NCBI RefSeq assembly: GCF_001702265.1
Contig: NZ_MAUE01000045.1
Span: forward strand, 310,001 to 374,000
DNA from: Pseudomonas aylmerensis
GTDB taxonomy: Bacteria; Pseudomonadota; Gammaproteobacteria; Pseudomonadales; Pseudomonadaceae
Length of the DNA: 64,000 nt
Reading direction: 5' to 3'
The notes beneath the pieces are model-generated. The model saw only the letters and a program-made list of their open reading frames with translations, ran no database searches and had not been told where the DNA came from. A program made the position numbers and the translations under genes. This document shows, in pieces, positions 50,973 through 59,535 of the stretch; the first letter of the stretch is position 1; each line of letters opens with the position of its first letter.

Positions 50973-51572
50973 TTATGGATTCTCGGCGGCCAGGGCGGCA
51001 ATCACCGCTGGCCGCTCACCCACGCGCTGTTGAAACGCCGCCAACGCCGGCCATTCGCCCAGGTCGATAGCGTGAAATGCCGCCCAACGCAGCACGACGA
51101 ACAGGTACGCATCCGCCACCGAGTACTCGCCCAGCAGGTAATCCTTGTGCTCCAAGGTCTTTACCAGCACCGCGAAACGCTTGAACAGGGTGGCCTGGAA
51201 CAGGCTACGCACCTCGCCCTGGATCGCGCTGTTGAAAAACACCGCCAGCCCGCCATGAATTTCGGTGGCGATAAAATTCAGCCATTCCTGCAGACGCACA
51301 CGCTCCCAGCTGCCGTTGGCGGGGGCGAGGTGGGCGGCGGGCTTCAGGTCGGCCAGGTACTGCAGGATCGCGCTGGCTTCGGTCAGTACCTGGCCGTTGT
51401 CCAACTGCAGCGCGGCGACGTAGCCCTTGGGGTTGATCTGCAGGAAACCCTCGCCGTCGGCGGTGGTTTTGGCCTGGTTGTCGACCTGCACCAGCTCGAA
51501 CGGCAGCGCCAATTCGCGCAACACGATATGCGGGGCGAGTGAACAGGCGTTGGGGAAGAAATACAGTTTCAT
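50973..51572 (-). CDS. Glutathione S-transferase
   Basis: The 199-residue protein has the thioredoxin-like N-terminal domain (MKLYFFPNACSLAPHIVLREL, then LTEASAILQYLAD for glutathione binding) and an all-helical C-terminal domain. It matches the beta-class GST group (GstA/YfcG type). ATG at 51572. It is divergent from a LysR regulator, which may control it. Confidence 0.88.
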   Translation of the reverse strand: MKLYFFPNACSLAPHIVLRELALPFELVQVDNQAKTTADGEGFLQINPKGYVAALQLDNGQVLTEASAILQYLADLKPAAHLAPANGSWERVRLQEWLNFIATEIHGGLAVFFNSAIQGEVRSLFQATLFKRFAVLVKTLEHKDYLLGEYSVADAYLFVVLRWAAFHAIDLGEWPALAAFQQRVGERPAVIAALAAENP

Positions 51573-51668
51573 CTGCGGCAGCTCCGTTGAATTTGCGCCA
51601 GTCTCACGGGCATGGCACCGTGCGTAAAATTAAACCTTCAGACCCCTGCCATAAGGACAGCTACTGCC

Positions 51669-52538
51669 ATGATGAACCTGATGCACTGGCGCCTGCTGGT
51701 GGCCGTGGCTGATCGCGGCAGCATCACCGCCGCCGCCGAAGCGGTGGGCATGACGCAATCGGCCGCCAGCCAGGCCATGGCCAGCATGGAGGCGACCCTG
51801 GGTGCGCAGCTGTTTACCCGTGAACCGCGCAAGACTTTGCCCACTGCCTTGGGCCTGAGTGTGATCGAGCAGGCGCGGGTGATGCTCGGCGCCTTGCAGA
51901 CGATTCGCAGCACCGTGGATGAAGCACGCCCGATGCTGCGTGGGACGATTCGCATCGCCAGTTTCCCGATGGTGCTCGCGACCTTTCTGACACCGCTGCT
52001 GCAACGCTTCGCGCAGTTGTACCCGGGCATCGAGGTCACCACCCTGGATGTCACCGACAACGAAGTGCTGACCCTGCTCGATGCCAACCTGATCGACCTT
52101 GGCGTGGTGCTCAACCCCAAGCCCGAGCGCAATGCCACGGTGCTGGGGCGCGATTTGTGGATGGCGGTGCTGCCGGTCAACCATGCACTGGCGCAGCGCC
52201 CGGCCGACGCCAGCGTGTCGCTGGCGGAGCTGCTCGAACAACCGTTCGTGCTCGCCACCGGCGGTTGCACCGCCAACGCCCGCAGCCTGGGTGCCGCCGC
52301 GGGGCTGACGGTCAGCGATATCCGCGTGGAAGTGCGCGAATGGAACAGTGCCTTCAGCCTGGTGCGTGAAGGCGTCGGTGTGACGCTGGTGCCGGAAATG
52401 GCCCTGCCGGCCCAGCGCACCGGCCTGCGCGTCATGCCGCTGACGGTGCCGCTGCACCGCGAATTCGCGTTGGTGGGTTCCTCTGCCCGCGTGCCTTCGG
52501 CCGCTACCAGCGCATTGTTGAAAATGCTTGCTGACTAG
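51669..52538 (+). CDS. LysR-family transcriptional regulator
   Basis: The 289-residue protein has the N-terminal helix-turn-helix (LLVAVADRGSITAAAEAVGMTQSAASQAMASME) and a LysR substrate domain from about residue 90. It faces the GST gene, leaving 96 bases of shared promoter region. ATG at 51669 or 51672 are both possible starts. The inducer is unknown. Confidence 0.87.
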   Translation: MMNLMHWRLLVAVADRGSITAAAEAVGMTQSAASQAMASMEATLGAQLFTREPRKTLPTALGLSVIEQARVMLGALQTIRSTVDEARPMLRGTIRIASFPMVLATFLTPLLQRFAQLYPGIEVTTLDVTDNEVLTLLDANLIDLGVVLNPKPERNATVLGRDLWMAVLPVNHALAQRPADASVSLAELLEQPFVLATGGCTANARSLGAAAGLTVSDIRVEVREWNSAFSLVREGVGVTLVPEMALPAQRTGLRVMPLTVPLHREFALVGSSARVPSAATSALLKMLAD

Positions 52539-52705
52539 TGGCCTTGCATAGCGCCAAGCCCTGTCTATGCTCACCCAGAACCGTTGATGACGCTTGGCAT
52601 ATAAAGCGTTTCGGATGGTTATTTCCCCATGAAGGTGTGGCTGCACTGTCCAACAAATGAATGGAATGCGCCTTCGAGGCGCCGGGAATCCAGGGTGATC
52701 TGACC

Positions 52706-54025
52706 ATGTTCAACCGCCATCACAAATCCGACCTGCTTGAAATCCAGCGTTTCTCCTGCGCACTCACCGAATCCAACGCCAAACTCGCCGCCATCAGCCG
52801 CTCCATGGCGATGATCGAGTTCGACCGCGACGGTGTGATCCTCGATGCCAACGACAACTTCTGCAAAACCATGGGCTACAGCGCCGAGGAAATACGCGGC
52901 AAACATCACCGCATCTTTTGCGACGAGGCCTACACCCACACCGACGCGTACGCCAAGCTGTGGCGCGACCTGGCGCGGGGCGAGGCCCTCAGTGGCACCT
53001 TCATGCGCTTGAACAAGCATGGCCAGGAGGTGTGGCTGGAAGCCAGCTATATGCCGGTGCTGGGCCCGGACAACCACGTACAGAGCGTGATCAAAGTCGC
53101 GTCGGATATCTCCGCTCGGGTGCACCACGAGCATGAAAACCAGAGCCTGATCGACGCCATCGGCCGCTCGATGGCGGTGATCGAGTTCACCCCGCAGGGG
53201 CAGATCATCAATGCCAATGAAAACTTCCTGAAGACGGTGCAGTACTCCCTGGATGAGATCGTCGGCCAGCACCACAGCATGTTCTGCCATCGCAGCGAGG
53301 TGGAGTCGCCGGCCTACAAGGCGTTCTGGGCTTCGCTCAATCGCGGCGAATACCACTCGCACCGCTTCGAGCGCAGGAATAAATACGGCAAGACGCTGTT
53401 CCTGGAGGCGTCCTACAACCCGATCTTCGACGCCAGCGGGCGGCTGTACAAAGTGGTCAAGTTTGCCAGCGACATCACCGACCAGGTCACCACCCTGCGC
53501 ACCGCCGCCGACTCGGCCCACGCCACTTCGGTACAGAACGACGCCTGCGCACGCAAGGGCTCGGAGGTGGTGCAGCAGACCGTGCAGATCATCGAGGAGA
53601 TTTCCCACGACCTGAACCAGGCGGCGCAGAGCATCGACGCGGTGAGCAAACAGTCGGACATCATCGGCGCCATCGTGCAGACCATCCGCAGCATTGCCGA
53701 GCAGACCAATATGCTCGCGCTGAACGCGGCCATCGAAGCGGCGCGGGCCGGCGAGCATGGGCGCGGTTTTGCGGTGGTGGCCGACGAGGTGCGCAGCCTT
53801 GCGGCGCGGACCAGCCAGGCGACGGTGGAGATTGTCGAGGTGGTGCGCAAAAACCACGACCTGTCGCTGAGCGCGGTGTCGAGCATGCAGTCGAGCTTGA
53901 GCCGCACAGGGCTGGGGGTGGAATTGGCGAACGAGGCGGGGCAGGTGATCCTGGAGATTCAGGAAGGCTCACGGCATGTGGTGGATGCGATCAGTCAGTT
54001 CAATTCGACGCTGCAACTGCAATAA
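52706..54025 (+). CDS. Soluble PAS-PAS methyl-accepting chemotaxis protein (BdlA-like)
   Basis: The 439-residue protein has two PAS domains (about residues 20-130 and 142-255) with near-identical logic (MIEFDRDGVILDANDNF and VIEFTPQGQIINANENF). A methyl-accepting signalling domain follows (about 270-439) with the hairpin tip IRSIAEQTNMLALNAAIEAARAGEHGRGFAVVADEVR. It has no membrane helix. The layout is that of BdlA, which links redox sensing to biofilm dispersal in P. aeruginosa, and of other cytosolic aerotaxis receptors. ATG at 52706 follows AGGGTG. Confidence 0.88.
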   Translation: MFNRHHKSDLLEIQRFSCALTESNAKLAAISRSMAMIEFDRDGVILDANDNFCKTMGYSAEEIRGKHHRIFCDEAYTHTDAYAKLWRDLARGEALSGTFMRLNKHGQEVWLEASYMPVLGPDNHVQSVIKVASDISARVHHEHENQSLIDAIGRSMAVIEFTPQGQIINANENFLKTVQYSLDEIVGQHHSMFCHRSEVESPAYKAFWASLNRGEYHSHRFERRNKYGKTLFLEASYNPIFDASGRLYKVVKFASDITDQVTTLRTAADSAHATSVQNDACARKGSEVVQQTVQIIEEISHDLNQAAQSIDAVSKQSDIIGAIVQTIRSIAEQTNMLALNAAIEAARAGEHGRGFAVVADEVRSLAARTSQATVEIVEVVRKNHDLSLSAVSSMQSSLSRTGLGVELANEAGQVILEIQEGSRHVVDAISQFNSTLQLQ

Positions 54026-54033
54026 CGCATGAA

Positions 54034-54112
54034 GGAGCTGGCTTGCCGGCGATAGCATCACCTCGGTCTGGATTCACCGAGGCGCCTGCATCGCCGGCAA
54101 GCCGGCGCCTAC
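54034..54112. repeat. REPIN after the chemoreceptor gene
   Basis: GGAGCTGGCTTGCCGGCGAT faces ATCGCCGGCAAGCCGGCGCC with inner CCTCGGT/ACCGAGG. Its CTGGCTTGCC subtype matches the copy near 46405. Confidence 0.78.
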
Positions 54113-54131
54113 CGTTGATCAGGGTGGCCTG

Positions 54132-54644
54132 TTAGATGGCGGCCAGGGTTTCTTTCACCGCCTGTGCCTGCGGGTCAGCGGTTTTCGCCGCTACCTGCTG
54201 CTCTTGCTGCTGCTTCAGGCGCTCGGCCACTTGCTTGGAAATGGCGTCCTGCTTTTCCTGCGACATGTTCTGCACATCCGCCTCGGTCAATCCTTGCTCC
54301 TTGAGCAGTTGCTCACGGATGCGTTCGGCCGGGGATTTGCTCATGTAGTCAGTGAAATCGGCCCGCGCGGTGCTGGTGCTGCTGCCCGCTGCCGGCACAT
54401 CGGTGGTTGCGGTGGTCGCCGCCGTGGTGGCCTGCAACTGCACGCGGGTCTTGGCAAAGGCTTCGTCGATGCGATCGTTGGCCTTGTCCAGTTCCTTCTG
54501 CGCGGCCGGTACGGTCACGCTTTGCTGCGCCGCTTGCACGGCACCGCTGTACAGCGCGCTGGCGGCAGCATTGGCGGGGTCCATGTCGGGCCGCTTGATC
54601 TGTTGAATGGTCGACACCGCTTGGGTGTTGTTGTTAACCAGCAT
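54132..54644 (-). CDS. Hypothetical Ala/Gln/Thr-rich helical protein, 170 residues
   Basis: The protein starts MLVNNNTQAVSTIQQIKRPDMD and contains a helical first part, a Thr/Ala-rich linker (TTAATTATTDVPAAG) and a charged helical end with Gln runs (ERLKQQQEQQ). It has no signal peptide or membrane helix. No domain is recognised. It lies 133 bases downstream of the MFS gene on the same strand, and TTCCCAGGTGACCG precedes its ATG. Confidence 0.7.
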   Translation of the reverse strand: MLVNNNTQAVSTIQQIKRPDMDPANAAASALYSGAVQAAQQSVTVPAAQKELDKANDRIDEAFAKTRVQLQATTAATTATTDVPAAGSSTSTARADFTDYMSKSPAERIREQLLKEQGLTEADVQNMSQEKQDAISKQVAERLKQQQEQQVAAKTADPQAQAVKETLAAI

Positions 54645-54777
54645 GATCGGTCACCTGGGAAAATGGTCGGTGCCAGTGCTGGAGCAATTAGCATGCCGGG
54701 TCGCATCACCCCGGTTTTATTGGGGATGGCCTGGCCGCCGCGGCAAACATTGTCCCGCCGGCGGCCAACCGTTGCCG

Positions 54778-56187
54778 TCAGTGGGCGATGTTTTCCAACG
54801 CCAGGTTGCGCGTGCGCGGGCCGAACCAACTGATGGTGATCATCACGATCAGCATACTGCTGGCAATAAACGCGAGGACGCCCGGCGTGCCCAGGTGCTC
54901 GAGGATAAACCCGATCAACAGGCTGCTGAACACCGTGGACAAGCGGCTGAACGAGTAGCAGAACCCCACCGCCCGCGCGCGGATGTTGGTGGGGAACAGT
55001 TCGCTCTGGTACGAGTGATAACTGAAACTCAGCCAGGCGTTGCAGAAGGTGATCATCACCCCGCAGATCACCAGCCCCACCGCCGTGGTCTGCAGGGCGA
55101 ACAGGCTGCCGAAGATCATCGCGCCCATGGCTGAGCCGACGATCTGCCACTTGTTTTCAAAGCGGTTGGCCACCTTCACAAACAGCAACGGCCCCAACGG
55201 GTAGGCGAGCGTGATGATAAAGGCGTACAGCAAGCTGTGGGTCACGCTCACGCCCTGGCCCGACAACAGCGCCGGCAACCAATTGCCGAAGCCGAAAAAG
55301 CCGATGGCCTGGAACACGTGGAACACAATCAGCATCAACGCGCGGCGCCGGTACGGCGGTTGCCAGATATCCGCAAATCGGCCGTTGCCCTGCACGCTGA
55401 CGGCTTCGGGTTCCGGTGCATCCAGCGGTTTGCCGTGATCCTTCTGGCAGCGCGCCTCCAGGCTGTCCATGATCTGGCCGGCTTCATCAAAGCGGCCTTT
55501 TTGCGCGAGCCAGCGCGGTGACTCCGGCAAGCGCTTGCGCAGTTGCCAGATAAACAGCGCAAACACTGCACTGCTCAGCACCACCCAACGCCAGCCCGAG
55601 ACCCCGAACGGCGCCTGGGGCACCAGCCACCACGACATCAGCGCCACTGCTGGCACCGACAGGAACTGAATAAAAAACGCAAAGGCGAACGCCGAGCTGC
55701 GCATGCGCTTGGGCACCAGTTCCGAGAGGTAGGCGTCGATCGTCACCAGCTCGATGCCCAGGCCGATGCCGACCAGAAAGCGCATGCAGATGATGCCCAG
55801 GGCTGAGGTCTGGATGCCCATGAGCACGGTGGCCACGGTGTACCAGATCAACGCAAAGGTGAAGATCGCCCGGCGCCCGAAACGGTCGGCGATGGGGCTG
55901 AGCAGGCTGGCGCCCAGGAACAGCCCGAGGAAGGTCGCCGAGGCGAACGCCGCCTGATCCGAGAAGCCAAACACGCCCTCGCTGCCGATGTGGAAAATCC
56001 CGTCCGTGATCAGGCCGGGGCTGATGTAGGCGGTCTGGAACAGGTCATACAGCTCGAAAAAGCCGCCGATAGACAGCAACGCCACCAGGCGCCAGACGGT
56101 GGCGACGGCGGGCAGGCGGTCAATGCGCGCGCTGATGTGGGCGGCGCGGACTGGGTCGATGCCGTCTGTAGCGGGGAGTGCAGGCAT
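54778..56187 (-). CDS. MFS transporter of the sugar/metabolite:proton symporter type
   Basis: The 469-residue protein has twelve helices and sugar-porter family motifs: ADRFGRRAIF after helix 2, GIGLGIELVTIDAYLSELVPKRMRS in helices 4-5, and PESPRWLAQKGR before the central loop. Uptake of an organic acid or sugar derivative is likely. It is the third gene of a GST-SDR-MFS operon, 12 bases after the SDR gene. Confidence 0.85.
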   Translation of the reverse strand: MPALPATDGIDPVRAAHISARIDRLPAVATVWRLVALLSIGGFFELYDLFQTAYISPGLITDGIFHIGSEGVFGFSDQAAFASATFLGLFLGASLLSPIADRFGRRAIFTFALIWYTVATVLMGIQTSALGIICMRFLVGIGLGIELVTIDAYLSELVPKRMRSSAFAFAFFIQFLSVPAVALMSWWLVPQAPFGVSGWRWVVLSSAVFALFIWQLRKRLPESPRWLAQKGRFDEAGQIMDSLEARCQKDHGKPLDAPEPEAVSVQGNGRFADIWQPPYRRRALMLIVFHVFQAIGFFGFGNWLPALLSGQGVSVTHSLLYAFIITLAYPLGPLLFVKVANRFENKWQIVGSAMGAMIFGSLFALQTTAVGLVICGVMITFCNAWLSFSYHSYQSELFPTNIRARAVGFCYSFSRLSTVFSSLLIGFILEHLGTPGVLAFIASSMLIVMITISWFGPRTRNLALENIAH

Positions 56188-56199
56188 GGTGCGGGAAAC

Positions 56200-56940
56200 T
56201 CAGTAAGTGATCGGAATCTCGAAGTTTTCCTGGAAGGCATCATCGACCGGATGGTAACCCAACACCCGCGTGGTTTCGCTCAGGTCCAGGCGCTTGAAAC
56301 GGTTATTGGAGATGCCGTGGGCGATCAGGTGCTTGACGCCCTCGGCCTCCACCGACCGTTGCAGCAGTTGCACCGCGTCACGTGGGCTGAGCCAGGCGCT
56401 GAGGTCGCGCGCGTTGTTCAGGTCGTGGGTCGCGGGGAACTCGAAGGCGCCGATGCGCAGGGCAATCGTCGACAGGGGCGTCTTGGCCGCGTAATAGCCA
56501 CAGAGTGCCTCGCCGTAGCATTTGCTCACGCCGTACAGGTTGGCGGGCATGACTTGCATGCCGGGCGTGATCTGGCGATCCACCGGGTAGCCTTCGATGG
56601 TTTGCGCGCTGCTGGCAAACACCAGGCGCTGCACACCGGCGGCCACGGCGGCTTCGAACAGGTGGGTGGTGGCGAGGATGTTGTTGGGCAGCAGTTCGTC
56701 GAACGTGGCGCTGGCATGGGGGATGCCGGAAAGGTGCACGATCACGTCGATGCCGTCGAGCAGGGCGGCGAGGCTGGATTTGTCGCTGAGGTCGGCCTGC
56801 ACGAAGCGGTGCTCGCCGAGGTTGAAGTCCGGGGCGATGCGGTCAGTGAGGGTGAAGCGGTAGCGGTCTTTCGAGGCTTCGAAAAACGTTTTGCCGATGC
56901 GACCGCAGGCGCCGGTGAGCAGTACATTGATTCCTTTCAC
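56200..56940 (-). CDS. NAD-dependent epimerase/dehydrogenase (extended SDR)
   Basis: The 246-residue protein has the cofactor motif LLTGACGRIGKTF at its N-terminus and YGVSK (active site) near residue 140, after FASSAQTIEG. Uronate dehydrogenases (Udh) have a similar size and fold, but the active-site surroundings differ, so the substrate stays open. The GTG at 56940 has AAGGA 7 bases upstream and is preferred over an ATG at 57021. It lies between GST and MFS genes in one operon. Confidence 0.8.
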   Translation of the reverse strand: MKGINVLLTGACGRIGKTFFEASKDRYRFTLTDRIAPDFNLGEHRFVQADLSDKSSLAALLDGIDVIVHLSGIPHASATFDELLPNNILATTHLFEAAVAAGVQRLVFASSAQTIEGYPVDRQITPGMQVMPANLYGVSKCYGEALCGYYAAKTPLSTIALRIGAFEFPATHDLNNARDLSAWLSPRDAVQLLQRSVEAEGVKHLIAHGISNNRFKRLDLSETTRVLGYHPVDDAFQENFEIPITY

Positions 56941-56950
56941 GTGCAATTCC

Positions 56951-57583
56951 TTAGTTGTGACCGGCAAGGGCAAAGGTCTGGAAGCCCTGATGCTGGCCGA
57001 GGCGTTGATAGTAAGCGGCAATGGCGGGGTAGGGCGGCCGCGTCATGGGGGTCATCTGCCAGCGGTGCACCGAGAGGCCGATGAGGATATCGGCGAGGGT
57101 GAACTCATCCCCGGCCACGTAGGCATTGGTGCGAGCAAGTTGTTGTTCGAGGAGGCCCATCTTGTCGTTCCAGCGCTGCACGGCGGCGGCAATCTGCGCT
57201 GCGTCGAGGCCGTCCGGGTTGTTGCGCACCAGCGCGGTGAAGGCATCGCCCCAGGCGCGGTTGAGTTCGATGGCTTGCCAGTCGATCCACTGCTCGACAC
57301 GCGCCCGCGGCGCAGGCTCGGCGGGCAGCAGGTCGGTGCGTTGGTAGAGGCTGACGAGGTAACGGCAGATGGTGTTGGATTCCCACAACACACCGTGATC
57401 GTCAATCAGCACCGGCACCTGGGCGTTGGGGTTCAGCTCAAGGAATTCGGCGGACTGGGTCGGCTTGAAGCCGATGCCCCAGTCTTCGCGCACGTAGTCG
57501 ATGCCCAGTTCCTGGCAGGTCCACAGTACTTTTCGCACGTTGATGGAAGACGTGCGACCCAAGATTTTCAGTGAGTGTCCCAT
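56951..57583 (-). CDS. Glutathione S-transferase, first gene of a catabolic-looking operon
   Basis: The 210-residue protein has a GST N-terminal domain (KILGRTSSINVRKVLWTCQELG, ESNTICRYLVSLY) and a helical C-terminal domain (EFTLADILIGLSVHRW). AGGGAAG lies before the ATG at 57583. It leads the GST-SDR-MFS operon and stands downstream of gntR on the same strand. Such GSTs can cleave ether or halide bonds; here this is only a guess. Confidence 0.85.
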   Translation of the reverse strand: MGHSLKILGRTSSINVRKVLWTCQELGIDYVREDWGIGFKPTQSAEFLELNPNAQVPVLIDDHGVLWESNTICRYLVSLYQRTDLLPAEPAPRARVEQWIDWQAIELNRAWGDAFTALVRNNPDGLDAAQIAAAVQRWNDKMGLLEQQLARTNAYVAGDEFTLADILIGLSVHRWQMTPMTRPPYPAIAAYYQRLGQHQGFQTFALAGHN

Positions 57584-57671
57584 GGTGCTTCCCTGGCAGT
57601 GGAGAGCAGCCAATCTAGCAGGCGACGCCGAGGACAGCGAGTGCCTGGCGCGACCACCGATGATTTCGGGC

Positions 57672-58700
57672 TCAGGTACTCTCGCGCACCTGCAGCTCAA
57701 ACCCCATGTCCACCACGGGTTTGGCGATCTTGTTGCCGGCCATGATCGTCAACAAATGCTCCGCCGCCCGCCGGCCGATGGCTTCACGCGGGGTGCTGAT
57801 GCTGCTCAGGCGCGGCACCATGAAGGAGGAGGCCGGCAAGTCGTTGAAGCCCAGCACCGCGACGCGCTCGGGTACTTTGATGCCATGGCGCATGGCCTCC
57901 AGCAGCGCGCCCTGGGCCAGGTCGTCGTTGCCGAAGAAGATCGCGTCCACCTCCGGATGGGCCGCCAGCAATTGCAGGAACAGCTCCCCACCCAGGCCGA
58001 CCGAGGACGGGCGTGGCGTCAGCAGTTCCAGCGCGGGGTCGTACATCCCCGCCTGTTGCAGCGCACGGCGGAAACCTTCGCCGCGCAGCAACGTGCGTTG
58101 GTCCAGTTGCGCGCCGATATAGGCCAGGCGCTTGCGTCCACGGGACAGCAAGTGCGCGGCAGCGGTTTCTCCGGCCGCCACCTGCGAGAAGCCCACGCAG
58201 TTCACGCCGGCGTTGGGGTCCAGGTCCATCATGTAGACGCACGGCACGTTGCTGGCCTCGACCATCCGTCGGGCACTTTCGGTGCGGTCGAAGCCGGTCA
58301 GCAGCAAACCCCGCGGCTGGTAAGCCATGTAGTTGCGCAGCAGGTTTTCTTCTTCATCGCGCGAATAATGCGAGTTGCCGATCAGCACTTCAAAGCCCTT
58401 GGGCCGCAGCACCTGGTGGATGGCCTCGAGGGTTTCGATAAATAAAAGGTTGGACAGCGACGGCACCAGCACCACCACCGAATGGCTCTGCGCAGAGGCC
58501 AGCGCACGGGCGGCAGGGTTGACCACGTAGTTGAGTTCGGCGGCGGCGTGCTGCACTTTTTCCACCAGTTCGGTGGCAACGGTGCTGATGCCACGCAGGG
58601 CGCGGGACGCGGTAATGGGGCTGACGCCGGCCAGGCGTGCGACTTCGTTGAGGGTAGGGCGGCCCGTCGTGCGGGTATTTTTATCGTTCTTGGAGGTCAT
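57672..58700 (-). CDS. gntR: Gluconate operon repressor GntR (LacI family)
   Basis: The 342-residue regulator has a LacI helix-turn-helix (LNEVARLAGVSPITASRALRG) and a periplasmic-binding-like effector domain from about residue 65. In P. aeruginosa GntR represses gluconate kinase and permease genes and is released by gluconate or 6-phosphogluconate. It is divergent from gntK, and near-identical palindromes precede gntR, gntK and gntP. TGGAGGT stands before the ATG at 58700. Confidence 0.92.
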   Translation of the reverse strand: MTSKNDKNTRTTGRPTLNEVARLAGVSPITASRALRGISTVATELVEKVQHAAAELNYVVNPAARALASAQSHSVVVLVPSLSNLLFIETLEAIHQVLRPKGFEVLIGNSHYSRDEEENLLRNYMAYQPRGLLLTGFDRTESARRMVEASNVPCVYMMDLDPNAGVNCVGFSQVAAGETAAAHLLSRGRKRLAYIGAQLDQRTLLRGEGFRRALQQAGMYDPALELLTPRPSSVGLGGELFLQLLAAHPEVDAIFFGNDDLAQGALLEAMRHGIKVPERVAVLGFNDLPASSFMVPRLSSISTPREAIGRRAAEHLLTIMAGNKIAKPVVDMGFELQVREST

Positions 58701-58734
58701 CAGGCGGCTTGCCAAACAAAAATCGAGGCACTAA

Positions 58735-58746
58735 GGTAGCGCTGTC
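58735..58746. promoter_or_regulatory. GntR operator 1 (before gntR)
   Basis: GGTAGCGCTGTC is one base off the palindrome core seen before gntK and gntP. It lies 35 bases upstream of gntR, suggesting autoregulation. Confidence 0.6.
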
Positions 58747-58887
58747 TCCAAAGGCCTGCAAATTCTTGAAGAAAGGGTTGCCTGATCCTGTTCAAAACCA
58801 TTGGAGCGGATGCACGCGTCACTCCATAAAAAAAGACAAGACGGCGCGGGAAAAGCCTGTTTTTGCACTAGCCTTAGAGCGTGCAAA

Positions 58888-58899
58888 GGTAGCGCTATC
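58888..58899. promoter_or_regulatory. GntR operator 2 (before gntK)
   Basis: GGTAGCGCTATC lies 19 bases before the gntK start, overlapping the likely transcription start. Confidence 0.68.
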
Positions 58900-58917
58900 T
58901 GCGTCCTGAGGTGTTTC

Positions 58918-59451
58918 ATGAGTCAACCTGTTACCGCCCTGGTCATCATGGGTGTTTCCGGCTGTGGCAAGTCCAGCGTCAGCGAGGCCCTGTGCCGCCT
59001 GAACGGTGCCACCGCCATCGAAGGCGACAGCTTTCACCCCGCCGCGAACATCGAGAAGATGAGCGCCGGCCACCCCCTCAACGACGACGACCGTGCCGGC
59101 TGGCTCGACATCCTGTGCGATGAGCTGCGCCGTTCGCTCAAGGCCGGTGAGCATCCGGTGCTGACGTGTTCGGCGCTGAAAAAGAAATACCGCGACCACC
59201 TGCGCGAAGCCGCGCCGGGCCTGGGGTTTGTCTTCCTGGAGCTGACCCGTGCCGTGGCCGCCGACCGCGTGTCCCATCGCCCCGGCCATTTCATGCCGGC
59301 CAGCCTGATCGACAGCCAGTTCGCCACCCTTGAATCGCCCGTCGGCGAACCGCTGACCCTGGCCCTCAATGCCAGCGAAGACAGCGTCGAGGCATTGGCC
59401 GAACAAACCAATGCCTGGTGGCTGAAACACGGTTTTGAACCATCCAAATAA
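58918..59451 (+). CDS. gntK: Gluconokinase
   Basis: The 177-residue cytosolic kinase phosphorylates gluconate to 6-phosphogluconate, feeding the Entner-Doudoroff route. Walker A is GVSGCGKSS at residues 12-20; EGDSFHPAANIEKM and CSALKKKYRD are typical gluconokinase motifs. It is divergent from gntR and followed by gntP. Confidence 0.95.
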   Translation: MSQPVTALVIMGVSGCGKSSVSEALCRLNGATAIEGDSFHPAANIEKMSAGHPLNDDDRAGWLDILCDELRRSLKAGEHPVLTCSALKKKYRDHLREAAPGLGFVFLELTRAVAADRVSHRPGHFMPASLIDSQFATLESPVGEPLTLALNASEDSVEALAEQTNAWWLKHGFEPSK

Positions 59452-59466
59452 TTTTTTGCCGGAAAA

Positions 59467-59478
59467 GATAGCGCTATC
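59467..59478. promoter_or_regulatory. GntR operator 3 (before gntP)
   Basis: GATAGCGCTATC is a perfect 12-bp palindrome between gntK and gntP, showing that gntP has its own repressed promoter. Confidence 0.7.
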
Positions 59479-59505
59479 CCCGGCGACAAATTGAATACCG
59501 GCTTT

Positions 59506-59520
59506 AATAACAACAACAAA
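59506..59520 (+). promoter_or_regulatory. CA motif (possible Hfq/Crc site) before gntP
   Basis: AATAACAACAACAAA holds three overlapping AAYAAYAA matches, directly followed by the ribosome site CAGGAGAG. Confidence 0.65.
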
Positions 59521-59535
59521 CAGGAGAGACCCCCC

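Noticed and set aside
56200..56940. Uronate dehydrogenase (udh)
   Set aside because: Size and fold fit, but the region around the active-site Tyr differs from known Udh sequences that I remember, and no other uronate genes are adjacent.
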